Assembly (NCBI GenBank): GCA_965240325.2
Contig: OZ251223.1
Coordinates: 2,108,001 to 2,172,000, forward strand
Source of the DNA: Rebecca billardiae RCC1528
Lineage: Eukaryota; Haptophyta
Reading direction: 5' to 3'
Length of the DNA stretch: 64,000 nucleotides
Numbering within the stretch: position 1 is the stretch's first letter; each line of letters starts with the position of its first letter. The notes below the pieces were generated by a model. It was not told where the DNA came from. It worked only from the letters and a program-made list of their open reading frames with translations, and searched no databases. A program made the translations under genes and the position numbers. Below, piece after piece: positions 42,097 through 53,700 of the stretch.

Positions 42097-43106
42097 ATGA
42101 CGCCACGCGCCGTGGATGTGCGACTCGTACCAGCGATGGACGCAGACGGACAAGTCTCGCAGAAGGTGGTCGTGCAGGTGCGCGTGCTGGGCGGCGCCGC
42201 CGGATGCGCTGGGGCTCGCCCGGGCCCGCGTGCAGAAGCGCATGCAGACTCGACAGAGTGCGTGTGCGACGCGGCAGCCAGCTGTGACGATGATGAGGTC
42301 GAGAAGCCGGATGCTCCGGAAAGCGAGACCGACTGTGGATCAAGCTCGAGCTCGCCAAGCCTCAACGCGCGCGACTGCGACGAGGTGCTCGGCCAAGTCG
42401 CGCACAGCATGAGCCATCTGCTCGAGGACTTGGAGGCTCTCGGTCGCGAGATGGACGAAGTTGAGCGGGCCGGTGCGGCGCCGCGCGCCGTGCGTGCCGC
42501 AACTGCCACGAAGTTGCTTGGCACACCCGCCTCGCTGACCGCGTCGTCTTGCCCTCGCATGCCATCGCGGAGCAGGCCACGACAATCGCAGCTCGGTCTC
42601 GGAGGATGAGCCCACAGATCCCTGGAATGCCAGTGCAAGCCTCACTTCTATGATGGACGAGATCATCGCGGAGGAGAACGAGAAGGTTCGACAGCAGGAG
42701 CGAGCATGCGCTGATGTGCATGACGGTACGCCGCCCGCGCGTGCGGTCGGAGCGTTTCGATGCGCTCTCAAAGCTAAGGCGCTCACGCCCACCCATGCTC
42801 CACCCTCCTGTTGCTCTGCCACTGCCAGGTCTCCTGCGAGCAGAGCTAAGGAACGCAGAGGAAGGCATCGGGCGGTACACCGAATACTTTGCGTGCCTAA
42901 AAGCAGCGTTGGGGCTCACGGCAAGCACGATGGACTCACCCCATGCCGGTGAAGACGTTGGCGTTCGCGCACCATCGCATCAGTCGGGTGTGCTGGATGC
43001 AAGGTTTACTCCGAGGTTGCAGATCATGGCCTGGCAGGCAGTCGTAATCGCGCTCTCGTTTGTGCTTGGCCGGCTGCTCGTGGCCCAAGCTGCGGCGAGT
43101 ACCTAA
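42097..43106 (+). CDS. Acidic tail-anchored protein, unknown function
   Basis: Model: exons 42097-42512, 42592-42725 and 42829-43106 joined through GT-AG introns of 79 and 103 bp; phases match and give 275 residues. The first intron has a weaker donor (GTTGCT). After an acidic, Cys-containing N-terminus come helical stretches (GQVAHSMSHLLEDLEALGRE, MMDEIIAEENEKVRQQE) that could form a coiled coil. Near the end is the hydrophobic segment IMAWQAVVIALSFVLGRLLV followed by only seven residues, the layout of a C-terminally anchored membrane protein. I recognise no family. Vesicle or organelle-surface attachment is the most that can be inferred. Confidence 0.55.
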
Positions 43107-43709
43107 TGCACACGACACCGAGTGCTTGCAAGAACTACGACTGAACGAAGAAGGCTGGCGGTGCCAGCATTGTCGCGCCTCTTGATTACTGCCTATAGAC
43201 GATAGCTAGACCGCGCGTAAAAGCAGCCGTAGGTACGAAGCCTGTAAGTGTAACTACCACGCATGTATATCGGCTCCATCGAACAGTGACTAGACCGACG
43301 TACGACCACCAATCAAGCAGCGACAGTCCCACGAGGTCGTATTTATTTTCGATCCGGGTCCTAGCCAGTAGCCAGCAGTAAGGACTAACTACTAGCTACT
43401 GTACTGTACTACCTTTTAACTGACTCACCACTTCACCAGCGCGCGCAATCAATCATCAATATAACAATTACTAGCTACCGCCAGCAGCATAGCAGCATTT
43501 AATGAGTATGCGGCCGCCACGGTACTACACGCCGTGAACTTTTAGTTATTAATTTCGTCCAAGGGACCGCCTGGGCTAGTGCCTAGTAGTAGTGGTTTAG
43601 GAGTTTAGGAGCTATTGCGATGTAGATATTCTTAGATCATCATCCCAGACCAGAGGCGGACGAAGCCGGGCGAGCCCTACTTACTTACTGTCGACGACGG
43701 CTGATTAGC

Positions 43710-43742
43710 GATATTGGCGTCATCAGTATGATCGCCAATATC
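43710..43742. repeat. Stem-loop, 10-bp arms
   Basis: GATATTGGCG (43710-43719) and CGCCAATATC (43733-43742) pair perfectly. The loop can add a TCAT/ATGA stem with one bulge. Confidence 0.7.
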
Positions 43743-44069
43743 TGTGGCAGTCACTTACTAATCTGGCAGCCTGGCCCAGCGCCTAGCGGGCTAGCCTGAC
43801 CCGGGGCCAGGACAGCACGGCTGCATGTGCTGAACATAGCAGCAGTTTGTGATGGCCACCTCGCCATTCATCATGACAAGCCACACTACTTTGCTTCGTC
43901 AAGCTAGCAACTAGCAAGTGAACGCAGCGGCTGCGGCGAGCCCTGGCAGCACTCGCCTGATCGATGGCACTGCCTGCCGGATGGCGGCTCGCTCATAGAC
44001 ATAATGCGGCGTCTCAGACCACTTGAGCCGAGTACTCTGTACTCTGTCTCTGTCTCGGCTCTCGCTCCA

Positions 44070-44110
44070 GACGCTCCGGGTCACCGGGACACGGTCCGAG
44101 TCGGAGCGTC
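44070..44110. repeat. Inverted repeat, 9-bp arms
   Basis: GACGCTCCG (44070-44078) and CGGAGCGTC (44102-44110), 23-nt loop, about 165 bp downstream of the stop of the ubiquitin-like-fold gene. Confidence 0.6.
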
Positions 44111-44276
44111 CGCGGACACTAATCACTATACTTATTCGTATATATATTTCGTGCATCACAGTGGTCCGAAGTGAAGACGAGTATTATTATAACGTCAGAG
44201 TAGCATATTCGAGGCGAGAGGATTCGCGACTACGTATATTCGAGGAATTGCAGCCTTCGCAGCTGTGTGCGCCGCG

Positions 44277-45020
44277 TCACTTCTTTTTCTTTGCGCCCGC
44301 CTTTCCCTTTGCGCCTTTTGCGCCCTTCTTATCCTTTCTCGAACGCTCTTCGCGAGGTTCGGGCTTTTCTTCCTCGGGAGCGAGGTAGAGTATGTCGTCG
44401 CGCATGAGCTGGCAGTCGACGATGGTGCTCGCATCCGGGAGGACGGAATTCGTGAGGAGCAACTCCCATGAGATGATGTGCGGATGGAAGAGGATGCGGC
44501 CCTTTTCAATGGTCTCCTGCGGCCATTCCTCGAGAAGGCGCTGCTCGACCAGCATCGACTTCAGCGTCCCGATTGTTGTGTTTGCTCTGAGCCCAGAGAG
44601 CACAATCATCTGTTCGCCGATGCCCATCATCGGCTTGATGCGCAGCACAGCCGGCGGGTTAGACTGCACGAGGTCAGCACACTCCTCGGGCGAGCGCGGG
44701 GTGATGAGCAGTTCCACGAGGCCGTCGTCAATGAGCAGCGACTCTCGCAGGGTCGCCGAGTCGTTCAAATCAGATCCCCACGAGCGCAGCCGCAGCTTAA
44801 CGCGTGGGCTGAGTGACAGCTGCATGGCTATCACCTGCTTCAGATCCGCGATCCGCACGTCTGCGGTCAGGCCATCGACACGCTCCTCTGCTGGGGCGAA
44901 TTGGGGTGTCAGCTTGACACGTAGCGTTGTGATCTCATCCTGCAGCAGCGGCCGGTGAAACCAGGTCCCGCTCCACGACTTGATACCCGAGCTCGGCGGC
45001 CCAGCTCGCCGTGCCTTCAT
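44277..45020 (-). CDS. Protein with two ubiquitin-like folds and a Lys-rich tail
   Basis: 247 residues from the ATG at 45020. Two segments have the spacing of beta-grasp ubiquitin-like folds: about 30-105 (TADVRIADLKQVIAMQLSL, VKLRLRSWGSDLNDSATL, GLVELLI) and about 120-215 (VLSGLRANTTIGTLKSMLVE, ISWELLLTNSVLPDASTIVD, DDILYLAPEE). The C-terminal 30 residues are almost wholly Lys/Gly/Ala with Glu/Arg and would bind nucleic acid or act as a nuclear signal. There is no terminal Gly-Gly, so it is not a conjugated modifier. I do not recognise a named family. The fold call is from hydrophobic pattern only. Confidence 0.6.
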   Translation of the reverse strand: MKARRAGPPSSGIKSWSGTWFHRPLLQDEITTLRVKLTPQFAPAEERVDGLTADVRIADLKQVIAMQLSLSPRVKLRLRSWGSDLNDSATLRESLLIDDGLVELLITPRSPEECADLVQSNPPAVLRIKPMMGIGEQMIVLSGLRANTTIGTLKSMLVEQRLLEEWPQETIEKGRILFHPHIISWELLLTNSVLPDASTIVDCQLMRDDILYLAPEEEKPEPREERSRKDKKGAKGAKGKAGAKKKK

Positions 45021-45819
45021 CGCATCGCGCCGGCACGAGCGCTCCAGACGATGGCGGAAGACCTGAAACCGAAGGCGGCGAAACGGAATCCGTTTCGAGT
45101 AGTTAGTAGCCAGCTTGCATTTTCTACGACTCAGGTGATCAGTGATGACGGCGAATCGTCATAAGCTTTTAGTCGTATGTGTTACTACTAGTACGACATT
45201 ACGATAGCGGCTGACAGGTCACGGCCGGCATCAGTAGTATCATGATGAGGATGATGGAGCCATCATGAGCGGAGTCGTCAGCGGAACAGCAGGTTGCCGC
45301 GGGGCCATCCTTCAATCTTCATCGGCACGCTCTGTCCGAAGCCATTAGAGTCCGCTAGAAACCATTGCAGACGAACAATAGTCAATGCGCGCCGACTACG
45401 CGACTGTATTCTGTAAGCTACTGGTTCGTGCCTGGACGGCCTGAATGGGGCCTGAATGGTCCCTGAAATGCAATATGCATGACGATTGACGACGCGCCGC
45501 CTAGTCGCCCGTGGCCGTGCTATACTACTAGTATAGGCTATAGCATGCAGCGCTTGATTACGCTGACGCAGGCCGCGCACGGGCCTGCCGCACCGCGCAC
45601 GGCTCGGTGCTGACTTGCTGAGCCTGTAGTGATTGTTGTGATGAACCGCGCAGTGTACGACTACGACGGCAGCGGCTGCAAGCGTCGTCGAACTGTCGAA
45701 TCGTCCGTTCGCATCCGTGTGACGGTGTGATCTGAACCGGCCGCGAGCAGTGAGCGGTCATCATCAATCAAGGCTCACGGCGCCGCTGACCGCTTCGTCC
45801 GGTGAAGGTCAAGGGCGCG
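45021..45819. other. Spacer of 0.8 kb, no supported gene
   Basis: AT-balanced sequence between the 5' end of the ubiquitin-like-fold gene and the 3' end of the alanyl-tRNA synthetase gene. It should hold the promoter of the former. Nothing else recognised. Confidence 0.6.
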
Positions 45820-46071
45820 TTACCCAGCGCGCTCCTGGGCGAACGCCTCGGCCGCTTCCGCGGCCACGGTGAGCTTCGCCGGCTCGGCCGGCGCCTGGCC
45901 CTGCGCCGAGGCGGCCTTCCCGCCGCCGCGCCCACCGATGGTCTCCACCGCGGACAGCATCCACTCGTTGGCCTTGAGGGCGCCCGAGAGGGGAGACGCC
46001 TCCGGCACCTGCGGACGCGGCGCAACGTGGGGGGCGCAGCGCGGCGGGCTGGACCGTGTCACGGCGCGCGC

Positions 46072-46108
<37 letters not shown>

Positions 46109-49100
46109 GCGCAGGGGTCCACCGGGCGAGAGGCGCGCGGGGACAGCGCACCTGCGCTACGCATGCCACCTTGCCGTCGCTCGCAGCGAGCGCGAGGCAG
46201 GGCAGCGCAGGCACCGCCTTGGCCACCTGCTTGAGCACCGACTGTACGCCCTTCCCGTCCAGGCCCTCGCCGAGGCTGAGGACGGCGAAGGGCTGGCCGG
46301 CGCCGACGGCTGCCTCCGCGTCGCTCACGGCGGCGGCGGCGACAGCGTTGGCGCGCGCGGCGGCCTCGGCCTTGGCCGCGGCGACGGCCGCCTTCTCGAG
46401 CTTGGCGCACTCCGCGCGCACCGCCGCCTTCACCGCGACGGGCGCGCCCGATCCGTCCACGCGCGTGCGCAGCGCGACCACGTCCTCTTTGCCCACGCCC
46501 TTCCGCCCCTTCAGCTGCGCGAGCTCGGCCTCGAGCTCCCGACCCTCGGCGATCGCGGCGGCGGCGGCGTCGCGCGTCACGCCGACCACGCGCCGCACGC
46601 CCTTTGCGATGCCCGTCTCCTCGACGATGGCAAACGCGCGAGCGTCAGACGTGCGCTGAACGTGCGTGCCGCCGCAGAACTCGATCGAGCTGCCGGCCCA
46701 CGCCTCGTCGGTCGGCGAGGCGAGCAGCTCGTCCACGGGCACGCCGACCGAGACGACGCGCACGGGGTCGGGATACGCCTCGCCGAAGACGGCGCGGAGC
46801 GCGCTCACCGCCGTCGCGTCGCCGAGCGGCGCGAGCTGCGCGTACACGGGCGCGTCCTGCTCGATCACTGCGCGCACGGTGCCCTCAACCGCCTCCAGCT
46901 CCGCGCCGCTCATCGGCGCGTTGTGCGAGAAGTCGAAGCGCAGCTTGGACTCGTCGACGAGCGAGCCGCGCTGGTCGACGCCATCGCCGAGCACCTTGCG
47001 CAGCGCAAAGTTGAGCACGTGCGTCATCGAGTGGTTGGGCGCAATCGCGCGCCGCCGCGCCGCGTCGACGGCCGCGACCGCGGCCGCGCCCAGCTGGAGC
47101 TCCCCGCGGGAGACGCGCCCGACGTGCACCACGTACCCGGCGTACACCTGCGTGTCCTGCACGTCGAACGCCCACGCGCCCGCGCCGGCGCCGTCGGCGG
47201 AGAGCACGCCCGAGTCGCCCACCTGCCCGCCCGCCTCGGCGTAGAAGCTCGTGCGGTCGAGGATGAGCCCGACCGTGCCGCTGGCCGCGCTCACCGCCTC
47301 GCCAGCCGGCACGAAGCGCGAGCCGTCGTACACGGCGGCGACGGCCGCGCCGCGCAGCGGGAGCGGCGCGCCGTCCTCCGCGCGCGCGTACTTGGGCTCG
47401 TCGTCCGTGGGCGACACGCCCGCCGCGCTCAGCGCCGCCGTCTGCTCCGCCTGCAGCTCGAGCGAGCGGCCGTCGGCGCCGCTCGCCTTTGCCGAGCGCG
47501 CCGCCGCCGAGCGCTCGCGCTGCGCGGCCATCTCCTGCTCAAAGCCCGCGCCGTCGACGCGCAGCCCCTTCTCGCGCGCCATCAGCTCGGTGAGGTCGAG
47601 GGGGAACCCCATCGTGTCGTACAGGTAGAAGGCCGTCGCGCCGTCGATCGTGCCCGCGCCGCTCGACGCGAGCGCGTCGGCGCGCTTCTCGAACTCGCGG
47701 ATGCCGCGCGTGAGCATCGACGAGAAGGACGACTCCTCGTCAGCCAGCACCTCCGCGATCTGGGGGAGGCGGGCGTGGAGCTCGGGGAACTGCGCGCCGT
47801 ACTCGGCGGCGACGACGGGCGCGAGCCGCGCGAAGAAGCCGTCGGGCGCGTCGAGCTTCTGCTTGCCGTACCGCACGGCGCGCCGCAGGATGCGCCGGAG
47901 CACGTACCCGCGGCCCTCGTTGGACGGCATCGCGCCGTCTGCGATCGCAAAGCTGAGTGTGCGGATGTGGTCGGCGATCACGCGGTACGCCGTGTCGCGC
48001 ATGCCCGCGTCCTCCGCGCCGAGCTTGCCGGCGTACGGCGGCGCGCCGGTCTCGGCCCGGATCGCCTCGAACAGCGGCGTGAAGACGTCCGTGTCGTAGT
48101 TCGACTGCCGGTCCTGCAGCACGGACACGAGCCGCTCGAAGCCCATCCCCGTGTCCACATGGCACGCGGGCAGTCGCTTGAGCTCGCCCGAGACCTCGCG
48201 GTTGAACTGGATGAAGACGAGGTTCCAGACCTCGAGCACGAGCGGGTCGTCCTGGTTCACCAGGGCCGAGGCGTCGCGCCCGCCCACGCGGTCGTAGTGC
48301 AGCTCGGAGCACGGCCCGCACGGGCCCGTGTCGCCCATCTCCCAAAAGTTGTCCTGCGGCGCGGCGCGGCGCGGCGGCAGCCGGAGCGCCGCGCCGAGCG
48401 CAGCCGGCCGCGCGTGAGCCGCGTGCGGCGCGTGTCCACGGCGCGCGCGGCTCGCAGCCGTGCCGCGCCCGGCCGCTGGCGCCGGCGCGCACACGCGCCG
48501 GCGCCTCGCGCGCGCGCCCAGCCGCGCGCGGCGCGCTGAGCGTGCGGGTGCGCGCGCGGCGCACCTTTGCATTCCCCGGGAGCACGTGGCCCTCGGGCAG
48601 CAGCCGCAGCCACATGTCGCGCGCCTCGTGGTCGGGCTCGAGCCCCTGCGCCTCGTCGCCCTCGAAGTAGGTGGCGTACAGCCGCTCCTTCTCCAGCCCG
48701 TACTCGCGCGTCAGCAGCTCGAACGCCCACTCGATCGCCTCCGCCTTGAAGTAGTCGCCAAAGCTCCACGTGCCGAGCATCTCAAAGAACGTGTGGTGGT
48801 ACGTGTCGAAGCCGACGTCCTCGAGGTCGTTGTGCTTGCCGCCGGCGCGGATGCACTTCTGCGAGTTCACCGCGCGCTTCAGCTTGGCGAGCGGGCTGCT
48901 CGGGTCCACCTGCCCCAGGAAGATCGGCTTGAACTGGTTCATGCCCGCGTTCGCAAAGAGGAGGGTCGGGTCATCGAGCGGCACGACCGGCGACGACTTG
49001 TAGTTGGTGTGGTCGTACTTGGACTGGAAGAAGTCGATGAATTTGCTCCGCACGTTCACCGCCGTCCATTGCTGCTGCGCCCCCGTCAGCTCCGCCGCGC

Positions 49101-49317
49101 TGGGCTTGGGCACGGCTGATGCGGAGACGCGTGCGCCGCGACGGGATGCGACGCGCGAGCCGCCCGCGGCAGGCAGGCGCTCGGCGCCGAGCGCGCGCGC
49201 GGCCGAAAGGCTCGCGCGAGGCACGTGCCAGACGCCACGCGGCGCGGCAAGCGGCCCACTCGCTAGGCCGAGGGGACACTGCAGCGCGAGCAGCGCCGCG
49301 GAGGCGAAGCGCTTCAT
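45820..49317 (-). CDS. AARS: Organellar alanyl-tRNA synthetase
   Basis: Exons 49317-48565, 48353-46152 and 46008-45820; both introns are phase 0, GT-AG (211 and 143 bp). The product is 1,047 residues. It begins with a hydrophobic signal-like segment ([20 protein letters not shown]) and then an Arg/Ser/Ala-rich stretch to about residue 70, the layout of a bipartite plastid presequence in algae with complex plastids; mitochondrial or dual targeting is also possible. Class II motifs are clear: [95 protein letters not shown]. The editing domain keeps HSMTHVL and the CGGTHV metal ligands. The C-Ala end has [13 protein letters not shown]. It charges tRNA-Ala and clears Ser-tRNA-Ala. Confidence 0.96.
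46073..46105 (+). repeat. (CAG)11 trinucleotide repeat in the AARS second intron
   Basis: Eleven exact CAG units, read as CTG in the transcript, lie inside the 143-bp intron 46009-46151. Length variation would not change the protein but could affect splicing of this short intron. Confidence 0.93.
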
Positions 49318-49553
49318 CAAGGCGCAGTGCCGATTCGCGCAGCTTCCGCCGCCGGCGGCCGTCTCTCGCCCTGGCTCGCTGGGTGCTGGCCTGCTGGGGC
49401 GATGGGCGTGCCGCGCAGCACAGCACGTAGCCACGATGGCGGTCTCGGGCTTGCTGCACTGATCCACCCTGATTGTGGTGTGGTGGGTGCTGCACTGATC
49501 CACCCTGATTGCGGTGAATCCAGACCTCGAGCCTTCTCGCCCAGTGCCCCGTG
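49318..49553. promoter_or_regulatory. Bidirectional AARS/BUD23 promoter with duplicated 28-bp element
   Basis: A 236-bp divergent spacer. A 28-bp element beginning GCTGCACTGATCCACCCTGA occurs at 49453-49480 and again at 49489-49516 with one mismatch, 36 bp apart. It sits 38-100 bp from the BUD23 start codon and is a candidate binding-site pair. Confidence 0.5.
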
Positions 49554-50540
49554 ATGGTCGTACGTGACGCGCGGCCGGAGCGTTCGGCGCCCGCCGAGCA
49601 CTTTTACGACGCGCGGGAGGCCGGGCAGTACTCGAAGAATGCGCGCATGGCGCAGATTCAGAAGCACCTCGCGCAGCGCGCGCTGCACCTGCTCAACCTG
49701 GGCGCCGGCGGGGGCGGGATGCTTCTGGATATCGGCTGCGGCACTGGATACAGCGGCCGCGTGGCCGAGCGCCAAGGGCACTATTGGGTCGGGCTCGACA
49801 TCTCGAGCGCGATGCTCGCCGCGTCCGAGCGGGCGGGCACGCGCTCCGACCGCGTGTGCCACGACATGGGCGACGGGCTGCCTTTCCGCCGGCGCGTCTT
49901 CGACGGCGCGATCTCGATCTCGGCGGTGCAGTGGCTCTGCGTCTCGACCAAGAGCGGACATCGCCCGCGCGAGCGGCTGCTCGCCTTCATGAAGGGCCTG
50001 GTGCGCTGCCTGCGGCCGGGTGCGCGCGCAGCCCTCCAGTTCTACCCAGAGGAGCCCGATCAGCTGCTGCTCGTGCGCGGCGCGGCGCTGGAAGCCGGGT
50101 TCGGTGGGGCGCTCGTGACGGACTACCCGCGGAGCGAGGGCTCGAAGAAGTTCTTCCTCGTCCTCGTCGCGCCGAGCGCTCCACCGACCCAGCCTAAGCC
50201 GGCCGAGCCTGGGCGCGCGCCTGGTCTGCACCAGATGAAGAAGGCAGCCAGGGCTGGGGCGGTGCAGCGCCGGGGCGTCCCAGAGGGGCGCAGGGGTGCC
50301 TCGCGAGGCGCACACACCGGAGGGCGCCAGGACCGAGGTCCTGCGGCCGGCGTGCACAAGCGGCGTGACTGGTCTGAGGCGCGTGCTGGGCACCGGCCCG
50401 CCTCGTCCCAGGCAAGAGCCTCTCCGGGCGCCGGGCGCGGCGGCGGAGGGAATGAGCGCGGCGGGCGCGGCCGGCATGGCGGGCGCGGAGTCTGGCGAGG
50501 TCGCGGGGGCACTCGCGGGCGCGGACGGGGTTCACGCTAG
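49554..50540 (+). CDS. BUD23: 18S rRNA (guanine-N7)-methyltransferase BUD23
   Basis: 328 residues from the ATG at 49554. The family opening [13 protein letters not shown]...[12 protein letters not shown] is intact. The SAM-binding motif I is [12 protein letters not shown] (57-68), followed by [12 protein letters not shown] and the acidic-loop region [12 protein letters not shown]. The C-terminal WBS-type region keeps [11 protein letters not shown] and a distant basic KRRDW element, then ends in an RG/GR-rich tail longer than in most homologues. BUD23 with its partner TRMT112 methylates G1639 (human numbering) of 18S rRNA and is needed for small-subunit export. It is divergent from AARS, so two translation genes share a promoter. 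No intron. Confidence 0.93.
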   Translation: MVVRDARPERSAPAEHFYDAREAGQYSKNARMAQIQKHLAQRALHLLNLGAGGGGMLLDIGCGTGYSGRVAERQGHYWVGLDISSAMLAASERAGTRSDRVCHDMGDGLPFRRRVFDGAISISAVQWLCVSTKSGHRPRERLLAFMKGLVRCLRPGARAALQFYPEEPDQLLLVRGAALEAGFGGALVTDYPRSEGSKKFFLVLVAPSAPPTQPKPAEPGRAPGLHQMKKAARAGAVQRRGVPEGRRGASRGAHTGGRQDRGPAAGVHKRRDWSEARAGHRPASSQARASPGAGRGGGGNERGGRGRHGGRGVWRGRGGTRGRGRGSR

Positions 50541-50702
50541 GCGTGAACTGAAGAGAACGTGAAAGCGCGGCGCGGCCCGCGGCACGCACAGCAGCCTGTG
50601 CTGAAGGAATCATCGTCAGGCGACGACAATCCGGGACTGACACCGTCTTGTTGATGACCCGGCGCTGACCACAGACCAGCAGCTATAGTGACCAGCCTGG
50701 CA

Positions 50703-50722
50703 TCATCATCGCGTGATGATGA
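50703..50722. repeat. Inverted repeat in the BUD23/FAN1 spacer
   Basis: TCATCATC-GCGT-GATGATGA, 8-bp arms. It lies in the 257-bp spacer between convergent stop codons, a stretch that is otherwise rich in GATGAT words. Confidence 0.6.
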
Positions 50723-50797
50723 CAATATATATAATGATGATATGGTCAACGCTGATGATGATGACCGTAGATCACTCACCGTATAGTTATATTAAGT

Positions 50798-53700
50798 TCA
50801 GTTCTTGCGCCGCTTGCTGCCCAGGCTGAGACTGAGCCGACGCTTGGGAGCGCGACGGGGCGCACCGGCACCGTCATCTGCTGGCGCCTGGTGATGTGGA
50901 GCAGTCTCAGCAGCCGCTGCTGCGTGCCGTTCGGTGACGGCATCGGGAGCCTGGTTGGCGTGCGCGTGCCCAGTCGCCGCGCGTGGCGCGGCAGCGGCAC
51001 TGACCCGCACCGGAGCCGGTTGGCACGAGCCTGGCCGGCGTTTGGGCCGGCGCGCGTCGCCTGGCAGAGCCGACGGTCTCTCGCGCGGCGCTCTCACAAA
51101 GTCGCCGTCGCTGTCGCTGTCGCTCCTGACCCCGCGGGCCGACGCCGCCTCGGCCGTTGGCTGCTCGGCATCGTGCGCCTCCGCCCGCGCGTCACGTACG
51201 CCGCCACCAGTCGTCGCTGCGTCGTCGGCGTGATTTGCCGCCGATGGCGGGCGCGCTGCGCCGAGGGCGCCGCTGGCCGTCCTCGGCTCAGCTGGCGGCG
51301 CGATGGCATCCGCATCGAGATCGTCGTCGATGCTCACGCGGCACACGCAGCAGTCCACGCCCGCAGCCAGCAGCAGGTCGAACCAGCCGCGCTGCTGGTC
51401 GGACAGCCGGTCGTTGGCCGACTTGACCTCGACGAGTCGCGCCGCGCCAAACACGCCGCCGCCGCGCGCGGCCACGGCCGTGCCGCCGCCGCTTGCACAC
51501 GCAGCCGGTGCTGCAGCGGCCGGGGCGCACAGGGGAGCGTCGGCGCGCGCGAGCATGGGAGAGGCGTCGCCGCCGGGCGGTGCGGCGGCAGGCGCGGCCA
51601 TGCCGGGCGAGGCGGTGCTCGGCGGCAGCAGCAACGCCCGCACAGCGGCGCCGCCCGTGCCGCCTGCGCTCCCAGAGAGCGGTGTCACGCCGGCCGCCCC
51701 GCTCGCGCCGGCGGCGCGACTCGCGTTCTGGGCGTCGATCGGAGGCTCGAGGCGTCGCCAGAGGACGAGGTCGGGCATGCCCCGCGCCCACCCGCCGTAG
51801 TCCTCCGCCAGCACGCGCAGGATGGCGCCGAGCGCCGCCCCGCCCAAGCAGCCGGCTATCTCTGCCAACGGCTCGGCCGACGGCCAGCGCGCCCAGCTGA
51901 TGCCGCGGCACAGCTCGCCCGCGTGCTCGGCGTGGGCCGCGCGCACCTCGGCCGCGAGCCGCGCGCCCGCCATCGCGCGCAGCTCGCGCAGCCGCGCGTC
52001 GAGCGCGCCGCGCCGCGCCGCGTAGAAGGCGCCGCCGCCGCTCGCCAGGTCGAGCGGCGCCGAGAGGCAGCGCGTGGGCAGCACGTCCGGAACGGCCGAG
52101 TCGAAGATGGTCCGCCACAGCAGCAGCGCAAAGAGCGCGGTGAAGACGCCCGTCTCGGCGTGCACGCCCTGCCAGCCCGCCTGCGCGCGGTGCTCCTGTA
52201 GCACGAGCTCCTCGACGGAGCACGGCACGCCGTCGCCCTCCAGGCCCATGAAGGCGAGCTTGCCGCCGCGCGCGCGCGGCTTGGCGCCGGCTGCGGGCGG
52301 CAGCGGCCGCGCGCGCAGCCGGATGACCGGGGGCTCCGCGGGCAGCGGCGGGAGCGGCGCGCTCGCGCCGCCGCGCGCGGGCGAGGCGCGCGCGAGCGCG
52401 CGGGCGAGCGCGTCGAGCGCCGGCGTCTCCGCCCGGCCGAGCCCCGCCGAGGAGGCGGGCACCGCCGCGTCGGCGCGCGCTCGCGCCGCGGCCGAGGCGC
52501 GCGGCGCCGAGACGAGCCGCTCTCGCGCGGCGGCGAGCCTGTGCGCGCGGCGCAGCAGGCCGACGCGGTCGCCGGTGGCCACGGCCGGGTCTGCGAGCGC
52601 GGCGCGTGCGAGGGCGTCGCACGCGCGCGCGTCGACCCTCCCGGCGCGCGCGCCGTCGATCATCAGCCGCGTCCACCAGTGCCCGCGGCGCGCGGGGCCG
52701 AAGGGCGAGAGCAAGCACAGCGCCGCCGCCTCGGCCGCCTCCGCGGCTCGGCCCAGCCGGCTGAGGAGAGAGCTGTGCACGGTGAGCAGCGCACACGCGG
52801 CGCAGCCGGGGGCGAGCGAGGCGGCGAGGGGGCGGCGCGCGCGCACCGACGCCCAGCCCTCCGCCTCGTCCGCGCCGACGGCGGCCGCCTCCTCCGAGGC
52901 GTGCGGCGGCGCGCACAGCTCGCGCGCCGCGGCTGCCAGCGCGCGCCTCAGCCAGCCGCCGTCCGCGCTGGCGCCGCAGCCCTCCGCCTCCGCCTCCTCC
53001 GCCTCCTCCGCCTCCTCCGCCTCCTCCTCTGCGGGGGCGGCGGCGGTGCTGCCGCCACTGGGCCACTGCGCCAGCGGCGCGGCGCGCAGGGCGCAGGCAT
53101 CCGGCGTCGGCGGCGCGCGCGCGGCTGCGCGCAGCGCCAGCGCGCGCAGCCCCTCGCTCGCGCGCGCGGCGAGCAGCTCGCACTCGGCGACGCGTCCCGC
53201 CTCCAGCGCGCCCTCGTACTGCCGGGCGAGCGCGCATGCGGCTTCGTGCCGATCCAGCGCCGCTCGGGAGGCGAAGGGCGGAGCGGGCCGAGGCGGCGTG
53301 TGCGCGCTGGGCTCATGCGCTGCCGCGCGCGCCTCCTCCCCCGCCACCGCGCCCGCGACCGCCGGCGCCGCGGCCGGCGCGGCCGGCGCGGCCTCCGCGG
53401 CCGGCGGCGCGCACGCCGCGGCCGGCGCGCCCGCGCCGTCGCCGCGCGCGACGCTCGGCCAGGGTGTGTAGCTGGGGAAGCGCACCGCGCCCATCTCAGC
53501 GGCGGCGGCGAGGGAGAGACCGTCGCCCGCGGAGGCGTGCGGCGATGCGCAGAGCACGAGCCGCTCCGCGCGGGCGAGCGCGTCGAGCGCCTCGTCCCGG
53601 AGCAGCAGCACCGGGCCGGAGAGCGCGCCAATCCGCCGAAGCAGCGGCCGTGGCCGAGAGAGGCGGCCGACCACGCCGCCCGCGGCCGCGCGACGCGCCG

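Larger units (their letters stand above)
43107..44276. other. Spacer of 1.17 kb between convergent genes
   Basis: AT-balanced, no supported gene, rich in ACTAGCTAC-like words. It contains two strong inverted repeats (listed separately). Confidence 0.65.

Noticed and set aside
46056-48539. 827-residue plus-strand frame over the AARS gene
   Set aside because: Antisense shadow in GC-rich DNA; the AARS motifs are unmistakable on the minus strand.
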